Below, in pieces: positions 33,061 through 45,015 of a stretch of DNA of 64,000 nt. Below the pieces are notes generated by a model. The model was given only the letters and a program-made list of their open reading frames with translations. It was not told the origin of the DNA and made no database searches. A program made the position numbers and the translations under genes. Source of the DNA: Phil1 sp040767925. GTDB lineage: Bacteria; Bacillota; Clostridia; Christensenellales; CAG-138. Position 1 is the first letter of the stretch, and each line of letters starts with the position of its first letter. The stretch lies in assembly GCA_040767925.1 (NCBI GenBank), contig JAXGNN010000002.1, forward strand, positions 434,001 through 498,000, in the 5' to 3' direction.

Positions 33061-33717
33061 ATGGGATTGTCCGACTATTTCCCCATATGGGATAAGCTGG
33101 AGGAGGCCGACAGGGAGGCGCTCTCAAGCGCGGCGTCAAAGCGCGCGGCGCCCAGGGGCGCGCTTTTGCACAACGGCTCGGCGGATTGCGTGGGGCTTTA
33201 CCTCGTTTGCGCGGGGCAGCTTCGCGCGTACATCCTCTCCGAAGAAGGGCGCGAGATCACGCTCTACCGCCTGTTTGAGCGGGACATCTGCCTGTTTTCC
33301 GCTTCCTGCATGCTCTCGAGCATCCAGTTCGAGATCACCATCGAGGCGGAGAAGGACAGCGAATTGTGGATCATCCCCACGGACGTCTATAAGCGCGTCA
33401 TGGAATCCTCCGCCGTGCTCGCCAACTACACGAACGAAATCATGGCCTCGCGCTTTTCGGAGGTCATGTGGCTCATCGAGCAGATCATGTGGAAGAGCAT
33501 GGACAAGCGCCTCGCGGCCTTTTTGATCGCGGAAAGCGCGCTCGAAGAGCAGGACGCGCTGCGCCTCACGCACGAGCGCATCGCCAACCATCTGGGCACC
33601 GCGCGCGAGGTGGTGACGCGGATGCTGCGCTACTTCCAGTCCGAGGGCATCGTGGAGCTCGCGCGCGGGGAGATACGCCTCCTCGAGCGCAGGCGGCTGG
33701 AGCGGCTCGCGGAGTAG
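33061..33717 (+). CDS. Second Crp/Fnr-family transcriptional regulator
   Basis: 218 residues with a cNMP-binding-like N-terminal domain (LLHNGSADCVGLYLVCAGQLRAY; EITLYRLFERDICLFSASCML) and a C-terminal winged helix (LTHERIANHLGTAREVVTRMLRYFQSEGIVELARGEIRLL). The recognition helix follows the Crp/Fnr layout. CAGGAGGG precedes the ATG at 33061, so the longer frame from 33034 is rejected. It is the second family member flanking the hcp operon, and either may be an NO/redox regulator of it. The AATTGACAATTG repeat begins two bases after its stop codon. Confidence 0.88.
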   Translation: MGLSDYFPIWDKLEEADREALSSAASKRAAPRGALLHNGSADCVGLYLVCAGQLRAYILSEEGREITLYRLFERDICLFSASCMLSSIQFEITIEAEKDSELWIIPTDVYKRVMESSAVLANYTNEIMASRFSEVMWLIEQIMWKSMDKRLAAFLIAESALEEQDALRLTHERIANHLGTAREVVTRMLRYFQSEGIVELARGEIRLLERRRLERLAE

Positions 33718-33718
33718 A

Positions 33719-33758
33719 CAACAGTTGACAATTGACAATTGATAATTGAAAATTAATT
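33719..33758. repeat. AATTGACAATTG-type repeat after the Crp/Fnr stop codon
   Basis: Three to four imperfect copies of the unit TTGACAA/TTGATAA follow the stop codon at once, before a GGCTTCCG-type hairpin. The same repeat occurs at other stop codons in the window. Confidence 0.7.
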
Positions 33759-33768
33759 GGGATAGGCA

Positions 33769-33797
33769 AAGGCTTCCGTTTTAAGGGCGGAAGCCTT
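33769..33797. terminator. Terminator between the Crp/Fnr gene and trxA
   Basis: AAGGCTTCCG (33769-33778) pairs with CGGAAGCCTT (33788-33797). It lies between convergent genes and may serve both. Confidence 0.72.
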
Positions 33798-33833
33798 GTA
33801 TGTTGCGCATGCCTGCGGCTTTTTCCGGCTTTT

Positions 33834-34142
33834 TCAGGCCAGCAGGGAGAGGATCTGGTTCTTCGGGCGCGCGCCGACGGCCTTGTTGACCACCTTGCCG
33901 TCCCGGATGACGAGGAGCGTGGGGATGCTCATGACGTTATACTTCTCGGCGAGCTCGCGCTGCTCGTCGACATTGATCTTCCCGACCTTGACCGAGGGCG
34001 TTTCCGCGGCGATCTCATCCACGACGGGGGCGACCATCCGGCACGGCCCGCACCAGGTCGCCCAGAAATCGAGCAGCACAGGCTTCGTGCTCTCCAGCAC
34101 TTCCTTGTTGAAGTTCTCCTTGGTGATCGTGATGACGGACAT
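33834..34142 (-). CDS. trxA: Thioredoxin
   Basis: 102 residues with the canonical active site WCGPC (Cys31, Cys34) followed by RMVAPVVDEIAAE, and the cis-proline region MSIPTLLVI. This is a classical cytoplasmic thioredoxin that reduces protein disulfides. AGGAGG lies about 9 bases before the ATG. A perfect 16-bp palindrome (34182-34197) overlaps a TATAAT sequence upstream and may be a redox regulator's site. No thioredoxin reductase gene is in the window. Confidence 0.95.
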   Translation of the reverse strand: MSVITITKENFNKEVLESTKPVLLDFWATWCGPCRMVAPVVDEIAAETPSVKVGKINVDEQRELAEKYNVMSIPTLLVIRDGKVVNKAVGARPKNQILSLLA

Positions 34143-34181
34143 TTTATATTTCCTCCTTACATGATGCTATCTTGTCGTTGC

Positions 34182-34197
34182 TTCGATTATAATCGAA
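34182..34197. promoter_or_regulatory. Palindrome over the trxA -10 region
   Basis: TTCGATTATAATCGAA is a perfect 16-bp palindrome about 40 bases upstream of the trxA start. It contains TATAAT in both orientations; a -35 box at the right distance is poor. An operator for a dimeric regulator is likely. Confidence 0.5.
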
Positions 34198-34245
34198 ACG
34201 AAAAAACGCATCCGTGACAAACTCACCGAGGCGAAAGCCGGGCGC

Positions 34246-35463
34246 TTAGTCCGTCAACGTGAACACCGCGCTGATTTTCAGCTCGGTCCCTTCCGCGTCG
34301 CGCGCGCCGAGGGTTATCCGGTATACGCCCGGGGTGACGCCCTCGTAGAGGGAAAGGGGAACCGTCCATCCTTCGGTGACGCCCACGGGGAAAGGGTCCG
34401 GCGTGCCGCAGAAGCCGCCGCTCACGGAAAGCTGTATCCAGCCTTGATCCGTCATCCGCTCCAGCACCGGCGCGAGCGACACGCTGCCCTGCTTCCCGCT
34501 TTCGTTAACTAGGGTCATGGGAATGTGGGACGAATCGGCCGGATAGCGCGGCAACGGGACCCGAAGGGCAAGCGGCGGCGCGGCGAGTCCATCCGGCTCC
34601 GCCTCATAGGTATAATACCCGCTTTCGGTTAAAACCGTGTCGAACGCAAAACGCGCGTTTACCGCCGAGCCGTCGAAGCAATGCAGCACGAACAGAGAGC
34701 TTCCGCCCGGCGTATCCTCCGCCGGGTCGCGCGTGCCCGCGAAATCCAGGAGCTTTATCCCCCTGAGCCATTCGAGCACCCACGCGACCTCATCGTCAGA
34801 CGCCCAAACGCGGGAGGGCGCGCCGGGTTCGGTTGAACCGTCGAAGCGCTCGACGTACGCGACGTCCTCCGGCTCCAGCGCCCAAGCCTCCAGCGCGGGC
34901 GTTTCGGCGTCCAGTTCAAGGGCGAATGCGTACTCATAACCCGAGTTTTCATATTCTTCGCTGGAAGGGATATATTCGCCCTGATATAGCACCTGAAAGA
35001 CCACGTAGCACACGTCGCCCTGCGCTTCGGCAAGGGCCGCGGGCAGGTTCGTTTTGGGAATTTGATGGTGGATGCGCTCAAAAGCTGCGTCATACAGGTC
35101 GAAACGGAGCAGTTCCGCGTGTTCGGGGAGCTCGATTTCAAATTCATAAGCGGCGTCCCATTTAAGGCGCGGCAGCTCCTGCGCCGCGTCGGGCAGCTGA
35201 TAGAAGAAGCTGATGGCGCACCCCACGGCCCCGCCCTTCTCGCTCCATAAAAAGCTTTCATAAGGCGTTATCGTTTGATCGCCCAGACGAACGACCACTC
35301 CGGCGTTGTTCTGCCGCGCGGAATCCCCGCCCGCCAAAGCGCCGGAACCATCCGTTGGAATGGGGGAATCAGCGACGCGGGGCGCGCCGCCGCACGCGGC
35401 GAGAGCGCATGCCGCGAGCAGCGCCGCCGCAAAACGAAGCAAGGGTTTTCCGATCCCCTTCAT
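34246..35463 (-). CDS. Lipoprotein with C-terminal Ig-like fold, unknown
   Basis: A 405-residue lipoprotein (signal ALAAC, Cys24) after AAGGAGGG. A middle region of about 250 residues is not recognised. The last 110 residues (IPMTLVNESGKQGSVSLAPVLERM to VTPGVYRITLGARDAEGTELKISAVFTL) resemble bacterial Ig-like domains that alternate short beta strands. It should be exposed on the cell surface. It appears to be transcribed alone between trxA and an XRE regulator gene. No enzymatic motif is seen. Confidence 0.72.
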   Translation of the reverse strand: MKGIGKPLLRFAAALLAACALAACGGAPRVADSPIPTDGSGALAGGDSARQNNAGVVVRLGDQTITPYESFLWSEKGGAVGCAISFFYQLPDAAQELPRLKWDAAYEFEIELPEHAELLRFDLYDAAFERIHHQIPKTNLPAALAEAQGDVCYVVFQVLYQGEYIPSSEEYENSGYEYAFALELDAETPALEAWALEPEDVAYVERFDGSTEPGAPSRVWASDDEVAWVLEWLRGIKLLDFAGTRDPAEDTPGGSSLFVLHCFDGSAVNARFAFDTVLTESGYYTYEAEPDGLAAPPLALRVPLPRYPADSSHIPMTLVNESGKQGSVSLAPVLERMTDQGWIQLSVSGGFCGTPDPFPVGVTEGWTVPLSLYEGVTPGVYRITLGARDAEGTELKISAVFTLTD

Positions 35464-35515
35464 AAAGCCCTCCTTCCGGCATGCCGCATTCGAAAGATAT
35501 CCAAGGAAATATAAC

Positions 35516-35547
35516 CCTATAAAAATAAAACGCCGGAGAGGGCGTTT
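35516..35547 (-). terminator. Terminator of the small XRE regulator gene
   Basis: On the minus strand AAACGCC (35541-35547) pairs with GGCGTTT (35528-35534), followed by TATTTTTAT. Confidence 0.7.
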
Positions 35548-35615
35548 GGGTTGCCTGAAGTTTTTCCTTCTAAATCCAGCGCATGGTAAGCCGAGCTATA
35601 ATTCGGAAGATGGAT

Positions 35616-35858
35616 TCATTTGATTTCCTGCTCCAAAGCGGCAAACTCCGGCGCGGAAAAGAAAGCGTCAAGGGTCATGCCCAGCCCATCGCACAGCTTC
35701 TTGATGGTGACGATGGAAACATCCCTGCGCCGTCCATCCAGCATGCTATAGACAGTTGAAGGGGTAACGCCGGCCAGCGTCGCCAGCTCATTGGGTTTGA
35801 TGTTCCGATCCTTGCAGATTGCATTAAATCGGCTTGCCACGGCGTCCTTTACGCTCAC
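35616..35858 (-). CDS. XRE-family DNA-binding protein (80 residues)
   Basis: A single helix-turn-helix domain: FNAICKDRNIKPNELATLAGVTPSTVYSMLDGRRRDVSIVTIKKLCDGLGMTLDAFF is a typical Cro/C1-type fold covering almost the whole protein. GAGGTG lies 6 bases before the GTG at 35858, so that start is preferred over the ATG at 35891. A palindrome ATACGC-TCTT-GCGTAT lies about 46 bases upstream and is a candidate operator. Targets are unknown. Confidence 0.82.
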   Translation of the reverse strand: MSVKDAVASRFNAICKDRNIKPNELATLAGVTPSTVYSMLDGRRRDVSIVTIKKLCDGLGMTLDAFFSAPEFAALEQEIK

Positions 35859-35903
35859 ATGAATCACCTCGAATACATCGTATCCGAGCATTCGCAGATG
35901 CGT

Positions 35904-35919
35904 ATACGCTCTTGCGTAT
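35904..35919. promoter_or_regulatory. Candidate operator upstream of the small XRE gene
   Basis: ATACGC (35904-35909) and GCGTAT (35914-35919) form an inverted repeat with a 4-base centre, typical for dimeric XRE proteins, in the leader or promoter area of the gene. Confidence 0.4.
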
Positions 35920-36008
35920 TCTTTAAAACCCTGCTACGCTTGTGCATATAAGAGGGACGGACGACGGATGGGAAAGACAAGAAAGCGGCTCTGCGCCGCT
36001 GCAAAGCG

Positions 36009-36320
36009 TTATTTCCTGTTCAACTCCCTCATAATGCCGAGGATATGCGCCAGCGCCTTTTCGTCCAGCTTTTTCGCTTCCGCGATCAAATCCCTGAGCT
36101 TCTCGGGGTAAGCGTTGCCCTCGTCGAAGAACTCCTTCGGCGTGACGCCGAAGTATTCGCAGATATAGAAAAAGCCTTGCAGAGACGGTAATGCCCTCTT
36201 GTTTTCGATTTGATTGATATAACTGCCGTTTTGACCTAATGTCAAGGACATATCTCGCGCCGAAGAACCTTTTTGCATCCGTAATTGGGCAATGCGGTTT
36301 TGCGTAAATTCTTCGTACAT
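36009..36320 (-). CDS. XRE-family DNA-binding protein (103 residues)
   Basis: An N-terminal Cro/C1-type helix-turn-helix (NRIAQLRMQKGSSARDMSLTLGQNGSYINQIENKRALPSLQGFFYICEYFGVTPKEFFD) is followed by a helical tail. GGAGAG lies 8 bases before the ATG. It is divergent from the DUF1273 gene across an AT-rich region of about 150 bases. Base composition here is lower in GC than most of the window, in line with acquired DNA. Confidence 0.85.
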   Translation of the reverse strand: MYEEFTQNRIAQLRMQKGSSARDMSLTLGQNGSYINQIENKRALPSLQGFFYICEYFGVTPKEFFDEGNAYPEKLRDLIAEAKKLDEKALAHILGIMRELNRK

Positions 36321-36395
36321 AATACACTCTCCTTTATATGCTCTATTTTATCTTTCATATAAAGGCGATGTGCAGTATTACATCCCTAGTGTCGA

Positions 36396-36424
36396 TTGAC
36401 TATAAATATTATATCCTCTATTAT
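36396..36424 (+). promoter_or_regulatory. Promoter of the DUF1273-like gene
   Basis: TTGACT (36396-36401) and TATTAT (36419-36424) are 17 bases apart, about 50 bases before the start codon. A second TATAAT occurs at 36448-36453 without a good -35. Confidence 0.65.
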
Positions 36425-36472
36425 ATTCCATATACAGTCTACCATCCTATAATAAACAAGGAGAGCAAATCG

Positions 36473-36889
36473 ATGAATGAAAAAACCTGCTGCGTGATTG
36501 GAGACCGTAACATACCCGCCGATCAGGTGGAATCGATCAGACAAGAATTGCGCCGCGAAATCGAAGAAGTGCTCGCGGTCGGCTATACGCGCTTCATCTC
36601 CGGTTTCGGCGCGGGCGCGGAGCTGTATTTCGCGGAAATTATCGCGGAAAAGCGGCTGGAAAACAAGAATATCCGGCTGGAAGCCGCCATTCCGTGCCGA
36701 GGCCGGTTGTCTCGCTTGCTTCGGAACGACGCCGCGCGAAGACTGCTCCTTGCGTGCACAGAAATCGGCGTTTACGGCGAAAAATGCTCGCCGGAAACCT
36801 ATCTTCGACGCGACAGTTATATATCGGGCGTTTCAGGGCGCATCATACTCATTCCAACTTTGCGGCGGGAGGTCCCTATGCGGCCATAA
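36473..36889 (+). pseudogene. DUF1273 (YpsA/SLOG-like) gene, frameshifted and truncated
   Basis: The first 115 residues match the YpsA/DUF1273 group of Rossmann-like SLOG proteins: TCCVIGDRNIPADQVESIRQELRREIEEVLAVGYTRFISGFGAGAELYFAEIIAEKRL. AAGGAG lies 9 bases before the ATG at 36473. The end (LIPTLRREVPMRP) is unlike the family. In the next forward frame the expected C-terminal pattern reappears as FAAGGPYAAIKFG before a stop at 36898-36900. A frameshift near 36850-36870 is therefore likely, and the final residues of relatives are missing. Known YpsA-type proteins may bind nucleotides; no activity is expected from this copy. Confidence 0.62.
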
Positions 36890-36953
36890 AGTTCGGATGA
36901 ACATCTCCGGCGGACATAGGCCGGGAGAAGCGCTACCCGGGGAGGGGAATACG

Positions 36954-36981
36954 CAAAAACACACGGGGATTGCCGTGTGTT
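36954..36981 (-). terminator. Terminator of the rRNA operon
   Basis: On the minus strand ACACACGG (36973-36980) pairs with CCGTGTGT (36959-36966) and is followed by TTTTT (36955-36959), about 10 bases after the 5S gene. Confidence 0.82.
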
Positions 36982-36990
36982 TTGCATGGT

Positions 36991-37108
36991 CTCCGGCGGC
37001 TACCTATTTTCCCGGGCCGTCGCCAGCCAAGTATCGTGGGCGTATGAGGGCTTAACTGCTGTGTTCGGTATGGGAACAGGTGGGACCCCTCAGCTTAACC
37101 ACCGGAAT
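36991..37108 (-). rRNA. rrf: 5S ribosomal RNA
   Basis: About 118 bases. The 5' CCGGTGG pairs with the 3' CCGCCGG, and the internal CCGAACACAGCAGTTAAG region and GGTCCCACCTGTTCCCATACC are typical. The ends are set by the closing stem and may be off by one or two bases. Confidence 0.93.
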
Positions 37109-37129
37109 GGCAAGGTAAGTTGTGAACGT

Positions 37130-40250
<3,121 letters not shown>

Positions 40251-40278
40251 TTGCCGCTCCCCTCTCGGGTTTCGCAGC

Positions 40279-40355
40279 TGGTGGGCTCAAGTGGACTCGA
40301 ACCACCGACCTCGCGCTTATCAGGCGCGCGCTCTAACCAGCTGAGCTATGAGCCC
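40279..40355 (-). tRNA. tRNA-Ile (GAT anticodon)
   Basis: A complete cloverleaf: GGGCTCA/TGAGCCC acceptor stem, loop CTGATAA with anticodon GAT, GGTTCGAGTCC T arm and an encoded CCA end. It lies in the 16S-23S spacer, the usual position. Confidence 0.96.
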
Positions 40356-40509
40356 ATGGTCTGTGCTGCCAGTCGCTTTGTTCTCCTTCACCGCGCTCGG
40401 TACTCGCAGTTCGCAACTGGTCGTTCCGGGCCTTAGCAGGCCCGTTACTCCCTTGCTCACTGGGCTTTCGCGTCGCTTCATCCGCCTCTGGCGGCGCTCC
40501 GCTTCGCCC

Positions 40510-40554
40510 TCGCGCTAATCTCGCGCGCGCTCTAACCAGCTGAGCTATGAGCCC
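40510..40554 (-). pseudogene. tRNA-Ile 5'-half remnant
   Basis: The acceptor 5' strand, D arm and anticodon arm of tRNA-Ile are repeated: 37 bases (40523-40559) are identical to 40324-40360 at an offset of 199. The anticodon loop is changed to GAGATTA, keeping GAT but losing the conserved T33. The T arm and 3' acceptor strand are absent. It ends one base before the CCA of tRNA-Ala. Confidence 0.85.
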
Positions 40555-40555
40555 A

Positions 40556-40631
40556 TGGTGGAGATGAACGGGTTCGAACCGATGGCCTCCTGCGTGCAAG
40601 GCAGGCGCTCTCCCATCTGAGCTACATCCCC
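40556..40631 (-). tRNA. tRNA-Ala (TGC anticodon)
   Basis: Acceptor GGGGATG/CATCTCC with a G-T pair, anticodon loop CTTGCAC (TGC), GGTTCGAACCC T arm and encoded CCA. It is the first tRNA after 16S. Confidence 0.96.
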
Positions 40632-40678
40632 TCGGTTTCCGCTCTTGCCCATGCTCGCTTTTTGAAAGTGCTTTTCCA

Positions 40679-42494
<1,816 letters not shown>

Positions 42495-42523
42495 CGGCGC
42501 GCTTTCTTGAAGCGTGCTCGATT

Positions 42524-42552
42524 ATTCTATCAAAACGGTTCGCATTATGCAA
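42524..42552 (-). promoter_or_regulatory. rRNA operon promoter
   Basis: On the minus strand TTGCAT (42547-42552) and TAGAAT (42524-42529) are 17 bases apart, in an AT-rich region about 220 bases before 16S. Confidence 0.75.
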
Positions 42553-42609
42553 GCCTTATTTCATCTTTTTTTGAAGTTTTTTTAACCATGGAATGACACC
42601 CAATATATA

Positions 42610-42633
42610 GGGGTACGGCGCATGCCGTACCCC
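42610..42633 (-). terminator. Hairpin after the RCC1-sortase gene
   Basis: GGGGTACGGC (42610-42619) pairs perfectly with GCCGTACCCC (42624-42633), followed on the minus strand by TATATATT. It separates this gene from the rRNA promoter. Confidence 0.65.
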
Positions 42634-42654
42634 ACATATCGAATTTTAGCGTTT

Positions 42655-44772
42655 TTAGTCGACCTGTTTGAAGAAGAAGTATAGCCTGCCCCAATTGTTG
42701 GAATCTTCATGCTCGTTGCAGCAGGTGAACACCGTGAGGAAGCGGTCCGCGGCGGTCACGACCGTGTCGATCTGAATCTCGCTCATGTCGAGCTGTTTTT
42801 CGATCCAGGTCTGAATCAGCGCGTCCGTGTTCTTCACATACTCGTCGCCGCCCCAGGGCCACCACACGTTGTCGAGGAAGAGCTCGTAGGCGTTTTTGGT
42901 CCCGTTGTTCTCATACATCGCGAAGAGCTCCCAGCGCGACTCCTCCCCGTAGATATTCACCGTCCATACGCGGTTGGAATAAATCGAGAGGTTCGGCAGA
43001 TCCTTGAGTTCCTTGCCGCAGTATTTTTTCTGCGCGCAGTTGGTTTCGCCAAGGTTGAACTCCTGGATGTGCTGCAGTTGATGGAACATGGTGCCCGAAG
43101 GCCTGGAGTTATGGCCGGTGATCACGGTGTGCTTCTGAATCGGCCTTCCATAATAATAAGCGTAGATCGAGCCGCTCACATCGTGCACCTTGTCGGGCGT
43201 ATAATCGTTGTAGTACCACTTGCCCGTCGGGTCGAACATGATCTGGTAGTTGACGTTCGTTTTGGGGATGGTGATCCAGCCGACCGTATCCGGGTTCTTG
43301 GAGCGCGCCGCGGCGAGATCCGCGTCGTAAACGCCCGTCCTAAGCGCGGAGAACTGATCGATCCGCGCGGAGCCCGCGAGGTACGCGTCAAAGAGCGCAA
43401 GGCTTTCCGAGCCGCAGGCGGGCACGCCGTAAACGTTGGTTTCGAGCTGCGAGGCGCGCGCGAGATAACCCTCGAGCTTGATGTTGTTCGCGCTGGCGGC
43501 CGCGATGAGCTCCCTGTCCGCCGCGTCGAGGGTCCCGTTTTCATCGACGTCGCCGAGGATCACGACCGTGCCGTAATCCGCGCCGTCGCATTTGACGTTC
43601 ATGCCGGTGGCGACGACCTCCGCGTCCGCCGCGGAAGCGCCCGCTTTTTCAAGCTGCACGCCGGATGCGCCGGAAGCGGCGGCAATCTGCGCCTTCGCGT
43701 CGGCGACCGTCATGCCGGCCTTGAGCCCGCGCACCGCGTAGCTCGCGTCCGGAAGCTGCTCGCGGTACGGGCGCAGGTTAAAGCGCCCCACGTCGCACTG
43801 CAGGTCGTCGTTTACGCCGTAGGCTGCGGCCGAGCCGTCCTTCAGAAGGACGACGACGTGCTTTTCGCCCACGGAGACGCCGACCGCGTTCGCAATCGTC
43901 GCGAGGTCCACCTCGCCGTAAGCGTAATCCGGGTCGTAGGCCGTCTCGGCCGTGAGGGCGGAAACCACCGTGCCGTCCGCACGCACGCACGCGACGCCGC
44001 AATCGTCCGCGCCGACGTCGACGAGGTCGGAATATCCCTCGAGTCCCGTGATGTCGATTGTAGCGACGAGCTTGCCCTCGGCGGTGATGGCCGCGACCGC
44101 GGAAGCGCCGCCCGCGGCGAGCTTCTTGACCTCCGCCCAGGAGGTTACGGCGGCGGGCGCGCCGGACGTGGCGACGAGCGTACCGTCCGATTTGAGGCCT
44201 ACGGTGAACGCGTCGCCGCAGGCGATCCATACGATGTCGCTCCACGAGCCGACGTCGCACTGGCCGGAGGAATTGTCCCCCGCGGCGACGACCGTGCCGT
44301 CGTTGAGGAGCGCCGCGACATGTCCCGCGCCCGCGTCCGCTATAAACACGTTCGTCCAGGCGCCCACGGTTGCGAGCGCCGCCGCGTCGCCGGACGTCCC
44401 GTTGAGGAGCGACCCGGCGGTAAGGAGCGTGCCGTCTTTCCTGACTCCGATCGAGACGGACTTGCCCGTCGCGATATAGACGACATCCGTCCAATCCTTG
44501 ACCCGGCGCTGCCCGTAATAGTCATGCCCCGCGCTGAGCGCGGTGCCGTCCGCGCGAAGGCCCAGGGAGTGGATGTACCCCGCGGCGACCATCCCCATGG
44601 TCTGCGGATACTGCCTCGAAAGGCCGAGCGGCGCGTTGCCTTCGCCGGTGGGCTCCGGCGAGGGCGTCACGGGGTCGATGTTCACGGGATCCGTGCTGCC
44701 GATGCCGCCGTTGCAGGCCGCCATGGCCAGCGCCATGGAAACGACGAGCAGCAGCGCTATGATTCTTTTCAT
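42655..44772 (-). CDS. Lipoprotein with RCC1-like repeats, dockerin-like segment and class B sortase domain
   Basis: 705 residues in four parts. A lipoprotein signal (MAAC, Cys20) is followed by a Pro/Thr spacer. Residues about 50-335 are RCC1-type beta-propeller repeats, each with AAG..HSLGLRADGT-like cores. Around residues 400-470 a dockerin-like pair appears: the first Ca loop GDVDENGTLDAADREL is good, the second is degenerate. Residues about 480-705 are a class B sortase with His554 (ITGHNSRP), Cys684 (TVFTC) and Arg696 (NWGRLYFFF). The ATG at 44772 has GGAGG upstream; a TTG at 44790 is less likely. A surface transpeptidase anchored by lipid and carrying its own binding modules is inferred. 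I know of no described protein with this order. Confidence 0.85.
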   Translation of the reverse strand: MKRIIALLLVVSMALAMAACNGGIGSTDPVNIDPVTPSPEPTGEGNAPLGLSRQYPQTMGMVAAGYIHSLGLRADGTALSAGHDYYGQRRVKDWTDVVYIATGKSVSIGVRKDGTLLTAGSLLNGTSGDAAALATVGAWTNVFIADAGAGHVAALLNDGTVVAAGDNSSGQCDVGSWSDIVWIACGDAFTVGLKSDGTLVATSGAPAAVTSWAEVKKLAAGGASAVAAITAEGKLVATIDITGLEGYSDLVDVGADDCGVACVRADGTVVSALTAETAYDPDYAYGEVDLATIANAVGVSVGEKHVVVLLKDGSAAAYGVNDDLQCDVGRFNLRPYREQLPDASYAVRGLKAGMTVADAKAQIAAASGASGVQLEKAGASAADAEVVATGMNVKCDGADYGTVVILGDVDENGTLDAADRELIAAASANNIKLEGYLARASQLETNVYGVPACGSESLALFDAYLAGSARIDQFSALRTGVYDADLAAARSKNPDTVGWITIPKTNVNYQIMFDPTGKWYYNDYTPDKVHDVSGSIYAYYYGRPIQKHTVITGHNSRPSGTMFHQLQHIQEFNLGETNCAQKKYCGKELKDLPNLSIYSNRVWTVNIYGEESRWELFAMYENNGTKNAYELFLDNVWWPWGGDEYVKNTDALIQTWIEKQLDMSEIQIDTVVTAADRFLTVFTCCNEHEDSNNWGRLYFFFKQVD

Positions 44773-44936
44773 GGTATTGTTATCCTCCAACGAAACGAAT
44801 TCAGGTGATCGCGCAAATTTACGCAGTTATCATATCATACAAAAAGCGCTCCGGCAAACCGGCGGACGCTTATTTACAAGTATTTAACAATAAAACGCGC
44901 GCGAGGCGCCCCGGGTTGCAGGCCGAAAAAATAATG

Positions 44937-44965
44937 CGGCTTCCGAATATTATAACCGGAAGCCG
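44937..44965. terminator. Terminator of the greA-lysS operon
   Basis: CGGCTTCCG (44937-44945) pairs with CGGAAGCCG (44957-44965). T-rich sequence follows on the minus strand (ATTATTTTTTC) and TTTGTTTG on the plus strand. The AATTGACAATTG repeat lies between it and the lysS stop codon. Confidence 0.75.
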
Positions 44966-45015
44966 TTTGTTTGTCCTCAGTGTTTCATTGTCAATTGTCC
45001 GTCGGCAATCATCAA

